Shown here piece after piece: positions 21,347 to 33,108 of a stretch of 64,000 nt of DNA. Positions within the stretch are counted from its first letter, which is position 1; every line of letters starts with the position of its first letter. The notes beneath the pieces are model-generated. The model had not been told where the DNA came from. It did no database searches and worked only from the letters and a program-made list of their open reading frames with translations. Where the stretch lies: assembly GCA_029379385.1 (NCBI GenBank), contig CM055612.1, positions 62,001-126,000 of the forward strand. Reading direction: 5' to 3'. Both the position numbers and the translations under genes were made by a program. This stretch comes from Quillaja saponaria. Taxonomy: Eukaryota > Streptophyta > Magnoliopsida > Fabales > Quillajaceae.

Positions 21347-22183
21347 TCAAAGCTTGAGCGTCAAATCAATGTCTGCCTTTTGATCATTCTCTAGATTCTC
21401 CGAAGAACTACTTCCTTCATGAAAATTTTCATGAAAATTTCTAGTAACCGAACTAGTTGGTGTGTCAAAACTTTGTGAACATCCTCTATGCATGCCAAAA
21501 GATGCCATCCCTCCATTGAACCCAATTGGCCTTAAAGGTTGATTGGCAATACCTCCATTAAACCCAGTCGGCCTTGAAGGTTCATACGCAATCCCTCTAG
21601 CCAAATACTGCATGGTGGGTCGAGGTTGCACAAATTCCTGCATCATTGGCCAGTAACCTTGGTAGCAGCTATGTGCAGGTGCAACAACACGAGACCTATT
21701 ATTATTATAATAATAGGGTTTATGACTAGTGGACTGAACTCCTAGGGTTTTGCTTACAGACCCATGCCTAGAATTTGAAGCCATAAACCTAGAAAAGATA
21801 GGATCTACATAATCAAAAGAAGGTCTAGAGGGTGTATGGAAATTTTTTTCTCTTTTAGCCGCATCTCGCTCGAGCCTGTGACCATTTTGATGTCCTCCTA
21901 AAGCTTGCAAAGTAGAGAATTTCTTAATACAATACCTGCAATGGTAGTACTTCTTCTCTGGCGCCCTTTGTCCCACTCCCAGCTGGGCCTGGTTCGAAGA
22001 TTCGGGCAACTTTTGAGGGCTAGTCTCCTTCAAACTTGAGAGATTCCTGTCCTGATCACCACAAGGAGAGTTTTCTCCTTCAACCAGCTTTAAGGCCAAA
22101 TCCTTGTTTTCTTGTCCATTTTTGCATGGATTAATGCTTCCTGAGATTGGAGAAACGCTTCCTTCTTGACTGGTAGCCGACAT
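21347..22183 (-). CDS. C2H2 zinc-finger protein, single QALGGH finger with EAR motif
   Basis: One uninterrupted frame of 278 residues from the ATG at 22183 (MSATSQEGSVSP). The upstream in-frame extension contains the promoter and is not coding. One plant-type C2H2 finger lies near residues 104-124 (CRYC, TLQALGGHQNGH), followed by a basic LERDAAKRE stretch. The C-terminus ends in DLTLKL, an EAR-type LxLxL repression motif. Two tandem FNGG repeats (TGFNGGIAN, IGFNGGMAS) precede it. Such proteins (KNUCKLES, SUPERMAN, GIS and ZFP types) are nuclear repressors of developmental genes. I cannot assign the exact subfamily. A TATA box lies about 70 bp upstream. Confidence 0.9.
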   Translation of the reverse strand: MSATSQEGSVSPISGSINPCKNGQENKDLALKLVEGENSPCGDQDRNLSSLKETSPQKLPESSNQAQLGVGQRAPEKKYYHCRYCIKKFSTLQALGGHQNGHRLERDAAKREKNFHTPSRPSFDYVDPIFSRFMASNSRHGSVSKTLGVQSTSHKPYYYNNNRSRVVAPAHSCYQGYWPMMQEFVQPRPTMQYLARGIAYEPSRPTGFNGGIANQPLRPIGFNGGMASFGMHRGCSQSFDTPTSSVTRNFHENFHEGSSSSENLENDQKADIDLTLKL

Positions 22184-22249
22184 TGCTTTCGAGAGGCTAA
22201 CAATTAAGAAAATACTTTTAGGGTTTGGAAGGTGATTGAATGAAGAACA

Positions 22250-22259
22250 TATATTTATA
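22250..22259 (-). promoter_or_regulatory. TATA box of the C2H2 zinc-finger gene
   Basis: TATAAATATA on the minus strand, 67 bp upstream of the start codon at 22183. Confidence 0.55.
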
Positions 22260-22937
22260 CTGAATTTATTGAGAGTTTGGGAGATCAACCAATTAATGCT
22301 ATATGATCTCCCAATATTTATGATGCCTATAAAAGGAAAGTTTCTATAAAGACGCAGTTTTAAATTTTGGGAACTAATTTTATTCAATATTCTTGCATAG
22401 TAAGTAAAAAAAGTCAAATACCTAATTTTATATGTGGAGTTGAGTATCCAGTCAAATGAGGTTGAATTTTTTAGCTATGTAATTGGTTCACGAATCGTAA
22501 TTATGTTTAATTAAATATAAATTTGAATTGGGTTGAATGCAAATTGATTTGATGATACACACATAAACCATGTAAAAATTTAAGAAGAAAAAGATACATC
22601 ATAAGCCTGGTTTTCGAATTAAATTTTGATAAATCTGACTTAGGTCAATGTATTAGCATGTTAAAACAATTAGAGTGAGTCCTATTTTGGGCATGGTGGA
22701 CCTAGTTGAATCTGTTTTATTTCTTCTAGCTTGGGCTTGCCACGGCCTGATTGAGTTAGGCCCGACGACGATACAGCTTCACGTGCAACACAGGCTACGA
22801 CGTAAAATAATTGAAGACTGGAAATCGATGGAATTTCCTTCTCTCACGAATAATCCGTAAACATGAGCACGACCCTAAATATGCAAAATGCAAAAAATGC
22901 GTAATGCTTTGTTTTGTTATAAGGGAGAAGCAGAGAG

Positions 22938-22974
<37 letters not shown>

Positions 22975-23187
22975 GTCACCGAGTTGTGTTTTGAAAAAGT
23001 AATTCTTCTCGTACTGTGTTTCCTACGATCAAATTCAGTCGCATATCCAATTATTCTGTAATTGTTAAACTACGTTGTCGATTCAATAATCCCTTTCCTT
23101 AAATACCACCCGCCGTTGCTGCCGTTGTTGTCACTGCTTACTATCCCTCCTCCGCCTTGGTTATTCTCCGATCGAGACTCCTTACAT
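22260..23187. other. Shared upstream region of zinc-finger (minus) and glycosylase (plus) genes
   Basis: About 930 bp between two divergent genes. It contains a (GA)15 microsatellite at 22941-22971 and a TTTTGAAAAAG segment near 22985, then the probable leader of the glycosylase gene. No other gene is recognised. Confidence 0.55.
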
Positions 23188-26100
23188 ATGGGCGAGCAAA
23201 CCCAAGGCCAAGGTCAAGCCCAAATTCAATCCCAAATCCCAATTCGAACCCAAACTCTGGTTCAGCCTCAGCCACAGCCTCAGCCTCTGGAGTCCTCCAC
23301 CGCCGCGGCTACCTTCGATGCCAAAACCACTGTTGCAACTGCTACCATTACCCAAGCTCAGCAAACAGAGACTCAACTAAGCAATGCTCCTTCCAAAACC
23401 AACTCTCCACCTTCCAAAATCCCCTTCCGGCCCAGAAAAATCCGAAAGGTGTCACCGGATCCTAATAATTCACAAATCGTTGCCGTGGAAACGGCCAAAT
23501 CTACGTCAAGAACAAATACAAACAAGAGTACGGGCAGGAACCATAAAATTGTCCAACAACGAGCCCTACCACATGTTCCCAGAATCACAGCTAGGTCACT
23601 CTCATGCGAAGGTGAGGTTGAGATCGCTCTTCGGTACCTCCGGAACGCCGATCCAATACTCGCTCCTCTAATTGATCTCCATCAGCCTCCTACTTTCGAT
23701 GCTTTTCAGACCCCATTCCTTGCTTTAACCCGTAGTATTTTGTACCAGCAACTCGCTTATAAAGCCGGGACTTCTATCTATACACGCTTTGTCGCTCTCT
23801 GTGGCGGTGAGGCTGGTGTTGTTCCGGACACCGTTCTTGCCCTGACTCCTCAACAGCTTCGCCAAATTGGGGTTTCCGGCCGTAAAGCTAGTTACCTGCA
23901 AGACCTTGCAAGAAAATATCAAAATGGTATATTATCAGATTCGGCGATTGTAAATATGGATGATAAATCTCTTTTTACCATGCTCACTATGGTCAATGGA
24001 ATTGGGTCTTGGTCTGTCCACATGTTTATGATTTTCTCACTTCATAGACCCGATGTGCTTCCCATTAATGATCTCGGCATTCGCAAGGGGGTTCAGCTTT
24101 TGTACAATCTCGAGGAGTTGCCTCGGCCGTCTCAGATGGACCAATTGTGCGATAAGTGGAGACCTTATCGCTCGGTTGCTTCATGGTATATGTGGAGGTT
24201 TATTGAAGCAAAGGGAACTCCTTCAAGTGCCGTGGCTGTGGCAGCTGGCGCTAGCCTGCAGCAGCACCACCAGGGGGAGCATCAGCACACTCAGCAGCCG
24301 CAGCTTTTGGATCCCATCAACAGCATTCTCAATCTTGGGTATGCTTGTATTTTCCAAATGCGTATTCCGTAGCTTGTCAAATAGTTCTGATGCTTCATGT
24401 TGATGTTCTGTATAGATGTCTTTCAGTAGCTGCTTTAGTTGACATGCCATTCCTTACATGCATTTCATATCTATGCCGAAGTGCTATGTACTGGATAACG
24501 TGAATTGGGTTCATAAGCTAGGTTTCAAGCTGTTATCCACAACTTGGAGGCTTGTAATTTTCTTACTTGTTTCAAACTGAAAACTGTACTAGAATTTGCA
24601 AGCTGACTCATCCCTTCAGGATTATATGATCTTTTCATACATGTGGTCATTTCATCAGACTTTGGCTTTTCAATTTCTTATGACAACTGAGGGTTTACTT
24701 GATTTAGCACCGTATATGAGGTTTTCCCTTTGTTTCCATGTAATAAATTTGGGCTTTAATGGATGGACAAAGTAAGCTTTGCTTCCAGTGCATTGCACTC
24801 TGATAGATTAGTAATTCCTAGAGATGTGCAGTATTGGCATCTGAAGCAGATTGATAAGTTCTGTGGTGCCTCTTATGCCTTATCACATAGTTAAGCTTTA
24901 TACTGTTTCATGTGTTACAACATTGAAGTCTTCCTCATTCACATAGACTTCATCTTATGAGATGAAATACTTGGTCTAGCTCCAAATTGGTTAGACTCAA
25001 TTCTTCTGAAGAAGGTAAAAATTGATGTATCAACCATGATTCTGGTTAGAGAAGTAGTGTTATCCTGTTGAAGAATGCTCTTTGGTTGAGGAACTAGTTT
25101 TGATGAAAGTTCATTATTCCTTAAGTATATTCGGTATTTGTTTAGTGTAGTTGGTCATAACTAATTTAATCTTTTCAATTAGTTAATATGTTTGGGTCAT
25201 AGACTAAGTTACGGTCTATGCATATTTATTAAATCAGCAATTGAGACTATTCAATCATTGGGTGTATCTTAGGGGCGTGGCTTCAGTGCTTTTACCATTA
25301 CAGATATCTCCTTTTAACTTATAGAATTAGAGATCATTCCCAGAATTACTGTTTTATTCACATTTCTGTGTAGAACTTCATCTGATGTATTGGGATTTTC
25401 TGCTCACCATTTTTCTTGGAATCATCGTTGCATTTTTCTCTTTTTCTCACTTCAGTGCAAATTTTTCTCTTTTTCTCACTTCAGTGCTGTTGCACTCTCT
25501 GTATTTGATATCCCGTCAAGGGGTCAAGTGTCTTCCCTTATTTTGTCTGTTGCATCAGTTTATCTAGTCTTGTCTATAACTCTATATCATGTTCTCAACA
25601 AAGAAGTCAAAAGAAGGATTTAAACACTCAAGCCTCAAAGTTGTAGAATAGCCTACTTTAGTATATAAGGAATTATATCCATACTTTTGGTCAATATGCC
25701 CGTCCTTTCATAGTGCCATACACTGGAAGAATGAAACAAAAAGCCCTAAACCCTCCTGAGAGCCACTATAGACAGACTTGATCATATGCCATATAGAGGG
25801 TCCATTATTGGAAGTTACTTTACTCTCAATATTGGAAAATATCATCTATGTTCTGCACTGCTGCTTAACCTCCCAAAAGTGACTATTGTCTAAAAGTCAA
25901 TTTCACGCTGCCAACAAGCTGACAAACAGGCCTTAAGTAGTCAACTAGCACAGTTCAGCATCATCTAGCACATCTGTGAATTGGAGTAGGTCCTGGGTAT
26001 GCTGCTACAACTCATGCTTTCATTTTCCTTATAACACGCTAAATGATGCTATCCCTTTTATGGCTAACTTATATGACCTTTCCTTGGTATGGCCTCTTTT

Positions 26101-27417
26101 CAATATACCACTCCATGGCATTGACTTTTGCAACTCTATCCCCCATGTAGTACTCTCCCTGGTCAAGCAATAGCGGATAGTACTGCTAGGACAAAATGTC
26201 AAAAGATAAAATCAGAATAGTGAAAATGGGTTATAACACTGGGTTTTTTGATTGATTTTTCCTTTATAGTAATATATGTAGGAAGAAAGATAGTTACCTA
26301 CAGAACTCTTTTATGCCTTTAGGTGGTGTACTGTTGTATACCTACTTTTTACCTAGGCTAAGCCTAATTTAGTTTTGAGAGAGAGAGGGACAGGGCCAGA
26401 GGGAGGGATAAGAAGAGGAGCAAAAAGTGTCGGTTACCTCAACCTAGAAATTTATGCCCGAAAGAACTCCAGAAAAGAGGAGTGGGAATGAATTGAATAT
26501 ATACTGCAGAATTATATAGGTAGAAGAATGAAAAGAGAAAGAAGAAAGGGGTATACAAGCCAGCCTTGGTTCCTTAAGTTCTAACTGTATGCGTCATGAT
26601 GCGTTCAGTACTCTGCAGAATCAGTACATTGCCCCGAGAGACCGAGAGAATTTTGTAGCTAACCTTGTATTCAATTTCTTTTATATCATTGATAAGGGTA
26701 GATAATTCATTTTATTTCCAAGTCCTGCAATGCAAGAGTTCATAACTTCCAGTGGATGTTCATAGTGTTTGTGTACAGAAATGCCTCAAACCAGGCTTAG
26801 ATATTAGCTATTTTAGCTATTATTAGGTGTCCCATCTTTCTGTTGCATGCTTGCTTCTTGTTTCCTTGATGTGCATGCATTTTCCTTTTTGAGATATTGC
26901 ATATTATCATAATTGGATTATCTAAAGAGACTAGTTAAGGCATGTCGTGCTGGGACCTGGGATTCTTTTTTTAACCCCAGAAGATTGTATTGCTGCCATA
27001 TTTGCCCAAACCGAGTTTGAAACGATGTTGAAATGTAATAGACGATTTAGGACTGTTGCATATGTTGTCTGCAGATACATTTGATTTGCTGAAGGCTGAT
27101 GCATATGATACATTCTGGTGATTAGGTTTCTTGAAACTCACAAGATTCTGTTGGATGACAATGCTCTGTTTATAAACATATCTTTTAGAATTATATTTCC
27201 ATAGTTCAGTTATCAGGCATTATAACTTTGGTACCTTATGTAGTGTCATGCAATACAAACTTGATGTCCTGTGAACCGTCACCCTCATTTTCTTATGTTG
27301 ATTGTTCAATTTTGGTGCTAGTAGTCTTTTTATACATTTCCAAAATTAATATCCATACCTTATGGTTAGCACATTTTTTTCTCCTTGTGATTTAGGGCCT
27401 GTGCTTGGGGACAATGA
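23188..27417 (+). CDS. DNA-3-methyladenine glycosylase II (AlkA-like, HhH-GPD)
   Basis: Two exons, 23188-24338 and 27396-27417, join in phase to 390 residues. This base-excision enzyme removes alkylated bases in the nucleus. The ATG at 23188 (MGEQTQ) is the first in frame. Residues 1-150 are Gln/Pro-rich and low complexity with basic patches (PFRPRKIRKV). The HhH-GPD domain (about 175-345) shows LTRSILYQQLAYKAG, VSGRKASYLQDLA, the hairpin VNGIGSWSVHMF and the catalytic-Asp segment LPINDLGIRKG. The first exon ends LDPINSILNLG with donor GTATGC. A 22-bp last exon, found 3057 bp downstream after TTTAG, encodes ACAWGQ and a stop, the usual end of plant homologues. Reading through the donor would instead add YACIFQMRIP. 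Confidence 0.92.
24339..27395 (+). other. 3.06-kb last intron of the glycosylase gene
   Basis: Starts GTATGC and ends TGATTTAG. Moderately AT-rich with no coding frame that I can support. A 26-bp tandem repeat (TTTTTCTC-CACTTCAGTGC type) sits at 25433-25486. No transposon ends or RNA gene are recognised. Confidence 0.65.
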
Positions 27418-28280
27418 TAGCTATCAGAAGTGAGAAGTTTGTCATTGGCGTTCATTAGCAGATGTTTTGGTAAAAAAACGCAAGACTGTACCATAGTGGA
27501 AATTGTGGCTGAAAATCAGGACTTCATGGGAACTTTGAGATTAATTACGTTGTGTTACTGCTACTAGATTAAATAAAAGAGTAAAAGACTATTGTTGATT
27601 AGTCTGTTGTTATAGTTTTATGACACTGAATTGAAGTTTATAAAGATGTCTCACCTAGGACTGCATAGTGCAGTGCATTATCAGTTTACCACTTCATGTA
27701 GTTTGGAACATGGTTGTCTGGCATCGTACTTCTTTGCAATATGAGTTCTATCTTGCCTTCCATATGAAACAAGGTACCAATGTACTTATGCTTTGAATCT
27801 TTTCCAGGTAAAAGTGTAAAATAAGAATTGGATTTGTACCATAAATTATCCCCGCTTTTTTTTTCCAATGATTTAATGTCGGGCTGGGGTTAGGGTTAGG
27901 GTTAGGGTTAGCGTTAGGGTTAGTATTTGTCATGACTCATGGAACGGCAATTGTCCATTCTAATGCAATACATCAGATTTGAATCAGTGAAATCAGCAGG
28001 CAAGCATGATACTGCCATTATGTGCTCTATTTTTCTGATATGAGTATATTTAGGCATTCCTCGTTGCTGTTCCTTTTATGATAGATAAAAAAAAGTACCA
28101 GACCTCAGATTTGTTCTCCTCTTATCTTCAGTTATAATGCAGATACACAGCAAGGAGACTGAAAACAGGATTCTAACGTAATTGATAACAACACAAGTTT
28201 GAGAATTACAACCAAAGATTGAAATTAAAAGGATCTGAATTTTACCATCTTGAAAGCCAGAGAATCCAATAAAACTGTTT
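27418..28280. other. Intergenic between glycosylase and F-box gene (convergent 3' flanks)
   Basis: Contains the probable 3' untranslated regions of the two converging genes and the telomere-like array. No other gene is recognised. Confidence 0.55.
27887..27923 (+). repeat. Short interstitial telomere-like array, (TTAGGG)n type
   Basis: About six GGGTTA units, one carrying a G-to-C change (GCGTTA). The unit is the six-base TTAGGG form rather than the seven-base TTTAGGG usual in most plants. It lies 470 bp downstream of the glycosylase stop. Confidence 0.85.
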
Positions 28281-29441
28281 TCAGATTCCAATTGAAGAAT
28301 TGAAGATGAAAGGATATACAGTACAAGTATGGGACTTTCTTCCTGGTAAACGATATGACCATACTTTGTTGAAATTTTGAGTCTCAAATCTATAAGCAAT
28401 GATGGACCCATTTTGCAGCTGAAAGTATAAAATTTGCAAATCTTCATTAAAAGCGCAAGGTTGAATCGTATTGGGGCTCCACATCATTACTTCCTCCTTA
28501 GTCGTCCCAAATATCTCAGGATTGAGGAGTTTCATTTCGTATAACCCAATAGACCACTGGGGCTGCCTAACTTGTAATTCATGGCTTCATCATCTTCCAA
28601 TGAGTCCCATATATAAAATCCTGCATACGTTGAATCACAATAATGCAATCTCCCTTCGGATTCCCACAAGAATCTACCACTGTACAAAGACCTGTCTTTG
28701 CAGGAGTTACATCTTGGTAACTCTGAACTAAAAGCCCCTCTTGTCGTCATAAACAAGTAAGCACAAGCTCCAAATCCAATGCAATTTTCGCTTTCAATAA
28801 AGGCAAGGTCGAAACCACTCATTAGGATTAAATTTTGAATCCAACATTAACGATGACCCATCTTCAATCCACTCCCAGGTTTTTGACGAAAATATTAGGT
28901 ACTTAATGTTAGCAGTCTCATTCTTGCAGGCACACGATTCTTCCCAGAAAATGCACATTACAATGAAATTTCGATTGGGATTCAAATTCGACCCATCAAA
29001 TGCAAGACTTGCAGAAGCCGTCCAAGAGAAATCATGGGCAAGAGGGAGTGATACCCATTTCTTTGTAATTGGGCTACAAATATGGTACCTCATGGAAGAG
29101 TCGTCTTCGCCAGCAAATAGGAGCAACCCATTACAAGAATCAATTAACCAAGGAATGTTGTGTATGATGAGCGATGAATCTGGAGCGCATTCATTGCCAT
29201 GGTCTTTGACAGTGAGGAGGGTAACCTGATGGAGATTTGGGTATGCAAAAGTTTCAATTGGGAGGAAGACGACGAGGCCAGAGGAGGTGTGAACAAAGCC
29301 AATTAGACGGAGATGATCGATGAGATTGAGCCAAGACCTTGACACAGATTTCAGCCTAATCAAACCCCTTAAGGGTAGGCGACAGAAGATGCCTTCTGTA
29401 AGCTCTCGAGAAAGATAATCAAAATAATTGATCGTCACCAT
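28281..29441 (-). pseudogene. F-box protein gene with two compensating frameshifts
   Basis: The start at 29441 gives an F-box (about residues 8-45: LSRELTEGIFCRLPLRGLI...SRSWLNLID) and an F-box-associated C-terminal region (SCNGLLLFAG, RYHICSPITKKWVSLPL, SSKTWEWIEDGSS). F-box proteins are substrate receptors of SCF ubiquitin ligases. The first frame stops at about 28805 after NEWFRPCLY. Similarity resumes in the next frame (CIGFGACAYLFM, GRFLWESEGRLHYC) to about 28590, then returns to the original frame (QWSIGLYEMKLLNPEIF, MWSPNTIQPCAF) until 28281. No splice signals explain the shifts. Either two indels inactivated the gene or the consensus has two errors. Confidence 0.65.
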
Positions 29442-30544
29442 CTTTATCTTTGTTTTCTTCTTCTTACTGTACAGTGCTTTCTCTCACTGCCCACAGATGG
29501 TGGTGGTTTCATAGCCGACTTATTTTTATCTGTTGTGGGAATCATTGTCGGCTGGGATTAGCGAAAAAAAAAAATGGGAACTTTTCCTGATTACACACTG
29601 CCAATTGCAAATTTGCTGAGAAGAAGAACCCTAATTTCAGATCCCAAGCCGACAAATCCCATAGCCAAAGGCCCAGAAGAACAAAGAAAAAGAAAGAAAA
29701 TGTTTTGAGCCTACCAATTCCTAGCCCATCTCAATAGTCTGTTGAAGAAATTGAGGGCCCAATAGGCCCATGATTTAAATTAGCCATATATGCAAAACAT
29801 TCACTCTCTTGAATTTTTTTGCTCTAGCAAATGCAATATTTTTCATAGTTTGAATTCAAAAGTGTAATCAATAATTTGATTTTTTAACGGGATATAGAGG
29901 GTGTGTTTGGTCTTGAAAATATTCAGAGAAAATTATATGCCTTATAAATATTTGAATCTTAAATCTTGATATTATCTAGTTGACTTGATAAAATTTTATT
30001 GTTATTAATATGTAAATTTTAAGTCTCAATCTTGTTAATTTTAACTAACTATTGGATATTAAAATATAAGCAATAAGTTTATTTATTTGTGGGAAATAGA
30101 AGTGGTCTATTGGACTTTAAAAAAAATTAGAAAAAATAGACTCTTATGTGTCACTAAGATTGAGATCTTTCGAATACTATTTTAATATCATGAATATTTT
30201 AGTAAATCACATTTACATCATTTATTTCTTTATATATGGATTCAAAAAGATTTGCAAGTGACCAAAAGAAATAGAAAAACAATATTTTCATTCAAAATTT
30301 ATTTCATTCTCCGCAAATTTGTTTCCATGCCATTAAGATACATGGCTATGAGAACTTATTTGGAGAAAAAAACAATACATTGGGCTAGCCATTACCTCTA
30401 CCCAGACTCGCCCTTTATATACATAACATAAATAGTCAATTTGGGAACCAAAGGTGCGGGGTGCTGCATTTGCACCCAAATCCCATATGGATAAACCAAA
30501 AAAGAAAGCTAATATATATATAGGTGATATAAAGATTTTGTATC
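29442..30544. other. Intergenic, upstream of F-box gene and downstream of LEA-like gene
   Basis: AT-rich. It includes the F-box promoter and, near 30360-30540, the probable 3' untranslated region of the next minus-strand gene. No other gene is recognised. Confidence 0.5.
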
Positions 30545-31046
30545 TTATGCTGCTTGAGGTGCTCCTGAATTTCCCATGCCTCTGAAAAAAGAAAAAAAAA
30601 AACAACACCAATCAATCAATTAGCACCAGTTCAATGAAGGAAAGGAAAAAAGAAATTGGAGAATTAGTGGCACCCAAAATTACTTACCCTATTTTGTTTT
30701 TGAACCAGTCAGTCCAAGAAGAGCTGGAATCCTTAGCATTTTTAACAGCAGCTTCAGCAGAATTTGACATTTGAACTGTTGCATCCTTTGTTGCTGAGGC
30801 TGCATGGCTTGCTGCATCCTTTGTGGCAGAGGCTGCTTGGCCTGCTGCATCCTTTGTTGCAGAGGCTGCTTGGCCTGCTGCATCCTTTGTTGCTGAGGCT
30901 GCTTGGCCTGCTGCATCCTTTGTTGCTGAGGCTGCTTGGCTTGCTTGGGCCATTGCACTATCCACTGTGCTGTCGTCACCCAAAACTGAACGGATTGACA
31001 GAACTAGCACCAATGAGAATACCAAAGCAAATGCTATCTTCCCCAT
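30545..31046 (-). CDS. Small secreted 11-mer-repeat protein (LEA-like)
   Basis: Two exons, 30688-31046 and 30545-30581, join in phase (donor GTAAGT, acceptor TTTTTTCAG) to 131 residues. The only upstream ATG in frame is MGKIAFALVF. Residues 1-23 form a signal peptide ending SVLG. Residues 38-92 are five 11-residue units of AASATKDAAGQ type, followed by a diverged, possibly amphipathic stretch (SAEAAVKNAKD) and WTDWFKNKIGGMGNSGAPQAA. Ala/Thr/Lys/Asp 11-mers recall group-3 LEA proteins, which fold into helices on drying; a signal peptide is less usual for these. I do not recognise an exact family. The TATA box is at 31156-31163. Confidence 0.85.
30771..30935 (-). repeat. Five 33-bp coding tandem repeats
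   Basis: Each 33-bp unit encodes one AASATKDAAGQ-type 11-mer. The units are nearly identical at the DNA level, so the array probably grew recently by unequal exchange or slippage. Confidence 0.92.
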
Positions 31047-31155
31047 TTCTTTATAATTGTTTTTGAGAATTTTGTATGACAATGAATGAAGTTTAATTAG
31101 CCAACTGATGAAAGCTGCTTGTTTATGAGTATGATGATTGATGAATTTTGGTGCT

Positions 31156-31163
31156 TATTTATA
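31156..31163 (-). promoter_or_regulatory. TATA box of the 11-mer-repeat gene
   Basis: TATAAATA on the minus strand, about 110 bp upstream of the start codon at 31046. Confidence 0.55.
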
Positions 31164-31370
31164 GGGTATGAATTAGTAAGGATAGCAAATTTTTTATCAT
31201 ACATGTGTTAAAAAGTTGGCTGCTATCTCGCACAAGTTTGTGGTATTTGGAAGAGTTTTCTATATTTTGTTCTCATTGGTAAATAGTTTGTGGTGTAAGA
31301 GAAGTAGAAAACCGAGAAGTATGAGTGTAGTGTGTGGAATGGTAGGATTGTATTTGACTTCTTCTATTTA

Positions 31371-32127
31371 AAGCTATAAACTATGTCATCTAAATGAAAA
31401 ACTCCGAGCAATAAGTACTCCTTCTATTCTTAACAAAATATAAAATAAAATTTCAATAATAATATAAGTGAGTGATTTTTGTGTTATTACAAAATAAAAA
31501 ATAAATATTTTTTAGTTTGATAGATTTATTTGTGAATTGTCTTAGATTATGATGATTTATGTCTTAGGAAACATTTAAACATAAATGATCATAACTGATG
31601 ATGTGGAAAAAACTTCAATGTAAATTGCCATTAACCTTGACGATTTATGGGTTAAGAAATATTTCAAAGTAGGTTATTGTTGTTCTTGACGATCTATGTT
31701 TTATCAAACATAATAAATGCTAAGCTATAAACTATGCCTTTTAAATTTATATTTGAAAAACCTCCAAGTAATAAGTACTCCTTCCATTCCTAACAAATAT
31801 AAGATCAAATTTCGATAATAATATAAGTGAGTGATTTTTGTGTTATTACAAAATATAAATTAATTTTTTTTTTAGTTTTAGAAATTTATTTGTGAAGAAA
31901 TTGTCTTAGATTATGGCGATTTATGTCTTAGAAAATATTTCATCATAAATGTTGATGGGGAAAACACTTCAATGTAAGTCGTCAGAAACCTTGACGATTT
32001 ATGGTAGGAAATATTTTAAAGTAAGTAGCTTTAAACTATGACAATTTATTTATAAGAATATTTTAGCGTAAGTCATTGCAATTCTTGACAATTTATGTTC
32101 TATCATACATAATAAATCACTGGTATT
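31371..32127. repeat. Diverged direct repeat with Stowaway-like end motif
   Basis: Two units with period 351 bp (starts at 31371 and 31722, both AAGCTATAAACTATG). Each contains AAGTACTCCTTC-ATTC-TAACAAA, resembling the TACTCCCTCCGT start of plant Stowaway/mariner elements, then AATATAAGTGAGTGATTTTTG and several GACGATTTATG and GAAATATTTCA motifs. The units differ at many sites and by indels. No matching inverted end or gene was found. Confidence 0.7.
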
Positions 32128-33108
32128 TGTATGGTTTATATATAAATAGATATTTCACAATCAACTATTGATAGTTAACACAATTTATATCTCAGCCCAA
32201 GTATCATATATTAATAAATTCTAATCAACTTTATTAACTTAAGAATTAATTGCCAAATAAATACTATACATGTGTTGATTAAGCGTTGAAGTGACAAAAT
32301 TAGTTAATGTGGTCATTGTTGATATGTGTATTATAAACTTTGGTAAAATGAAGCTTGTCTCGTATGGAATCCCAGTTAAATAAAATTTAAACAAGATTGA
32401 CATGGAAGATTCAAAGTTTAATCAATTATTCAAAGATTCAAGGGAGTCGGGCTTGTTTAGTTATAGGAATAGTTTTAAATTTATTAAATGCAATTTTATG
32501 TTCAAATACTATCTTTTTTAACTAAAATTTGAAAAACAATAATTTATTAGTGGCTAATGCAATTTTTGTCTCTGGTAAGACAACATCAACGAGGGTTTAA
32601 GGGAAGAATGTATTAAGGATGGATGTCTATCTCTGTTAACTTTTAAAAATAGATTTGTCTAATTTGGTGTTCTAACGACATTTATTGTAACTGCAAAAAA
32701 ATATAATATTTGAAAATTAGAACTCTTTAAAAGTAATAATTTACGTATTTAATAGTATTAGAATCATGATTAACTATTAAAATGCTCTTAGAACACTCAT
32801 TAGAAAAAAAAATAAAAAATAAAGAATCTTTTTTTCTAAATCTTTGAAAGAAACATCATAAAAATAAAATAAAAAATATCTTATTTTCTATACAAATATG
32901 TAGATATGAAAAGTGGACAATATTTCGTATAACTAAGTAGGATATTGTTGGTTTTCTTTATCTGGGCTAACACAAATATTGATCAATGATGCTCCATATT
33001 ATTATTAACATTGTCCTACAAATGTAAACAAACTTACAACTAAAAAAGAACAACAGTTTTTATTCAATGTTTACTCTATTATTTTTCATCTTGAAACAAC
33101 AACAAATT
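32128..33108. other. AT-rich intergenic region before tRNA-Ala
   Basis: No gene recognised. The last 20 bp holds CAA triplets (ACAACAACAAA) just upstream of the tRNA, typical of plant tRNA genes. Confidence 0.55.

Noticed and set aside
30689..31066. Leucine-rich or Gln-rich frames on both strands over the 11-mer repeat
   Set aside because: They are other-frame readings of the 33-bp coding repeat.
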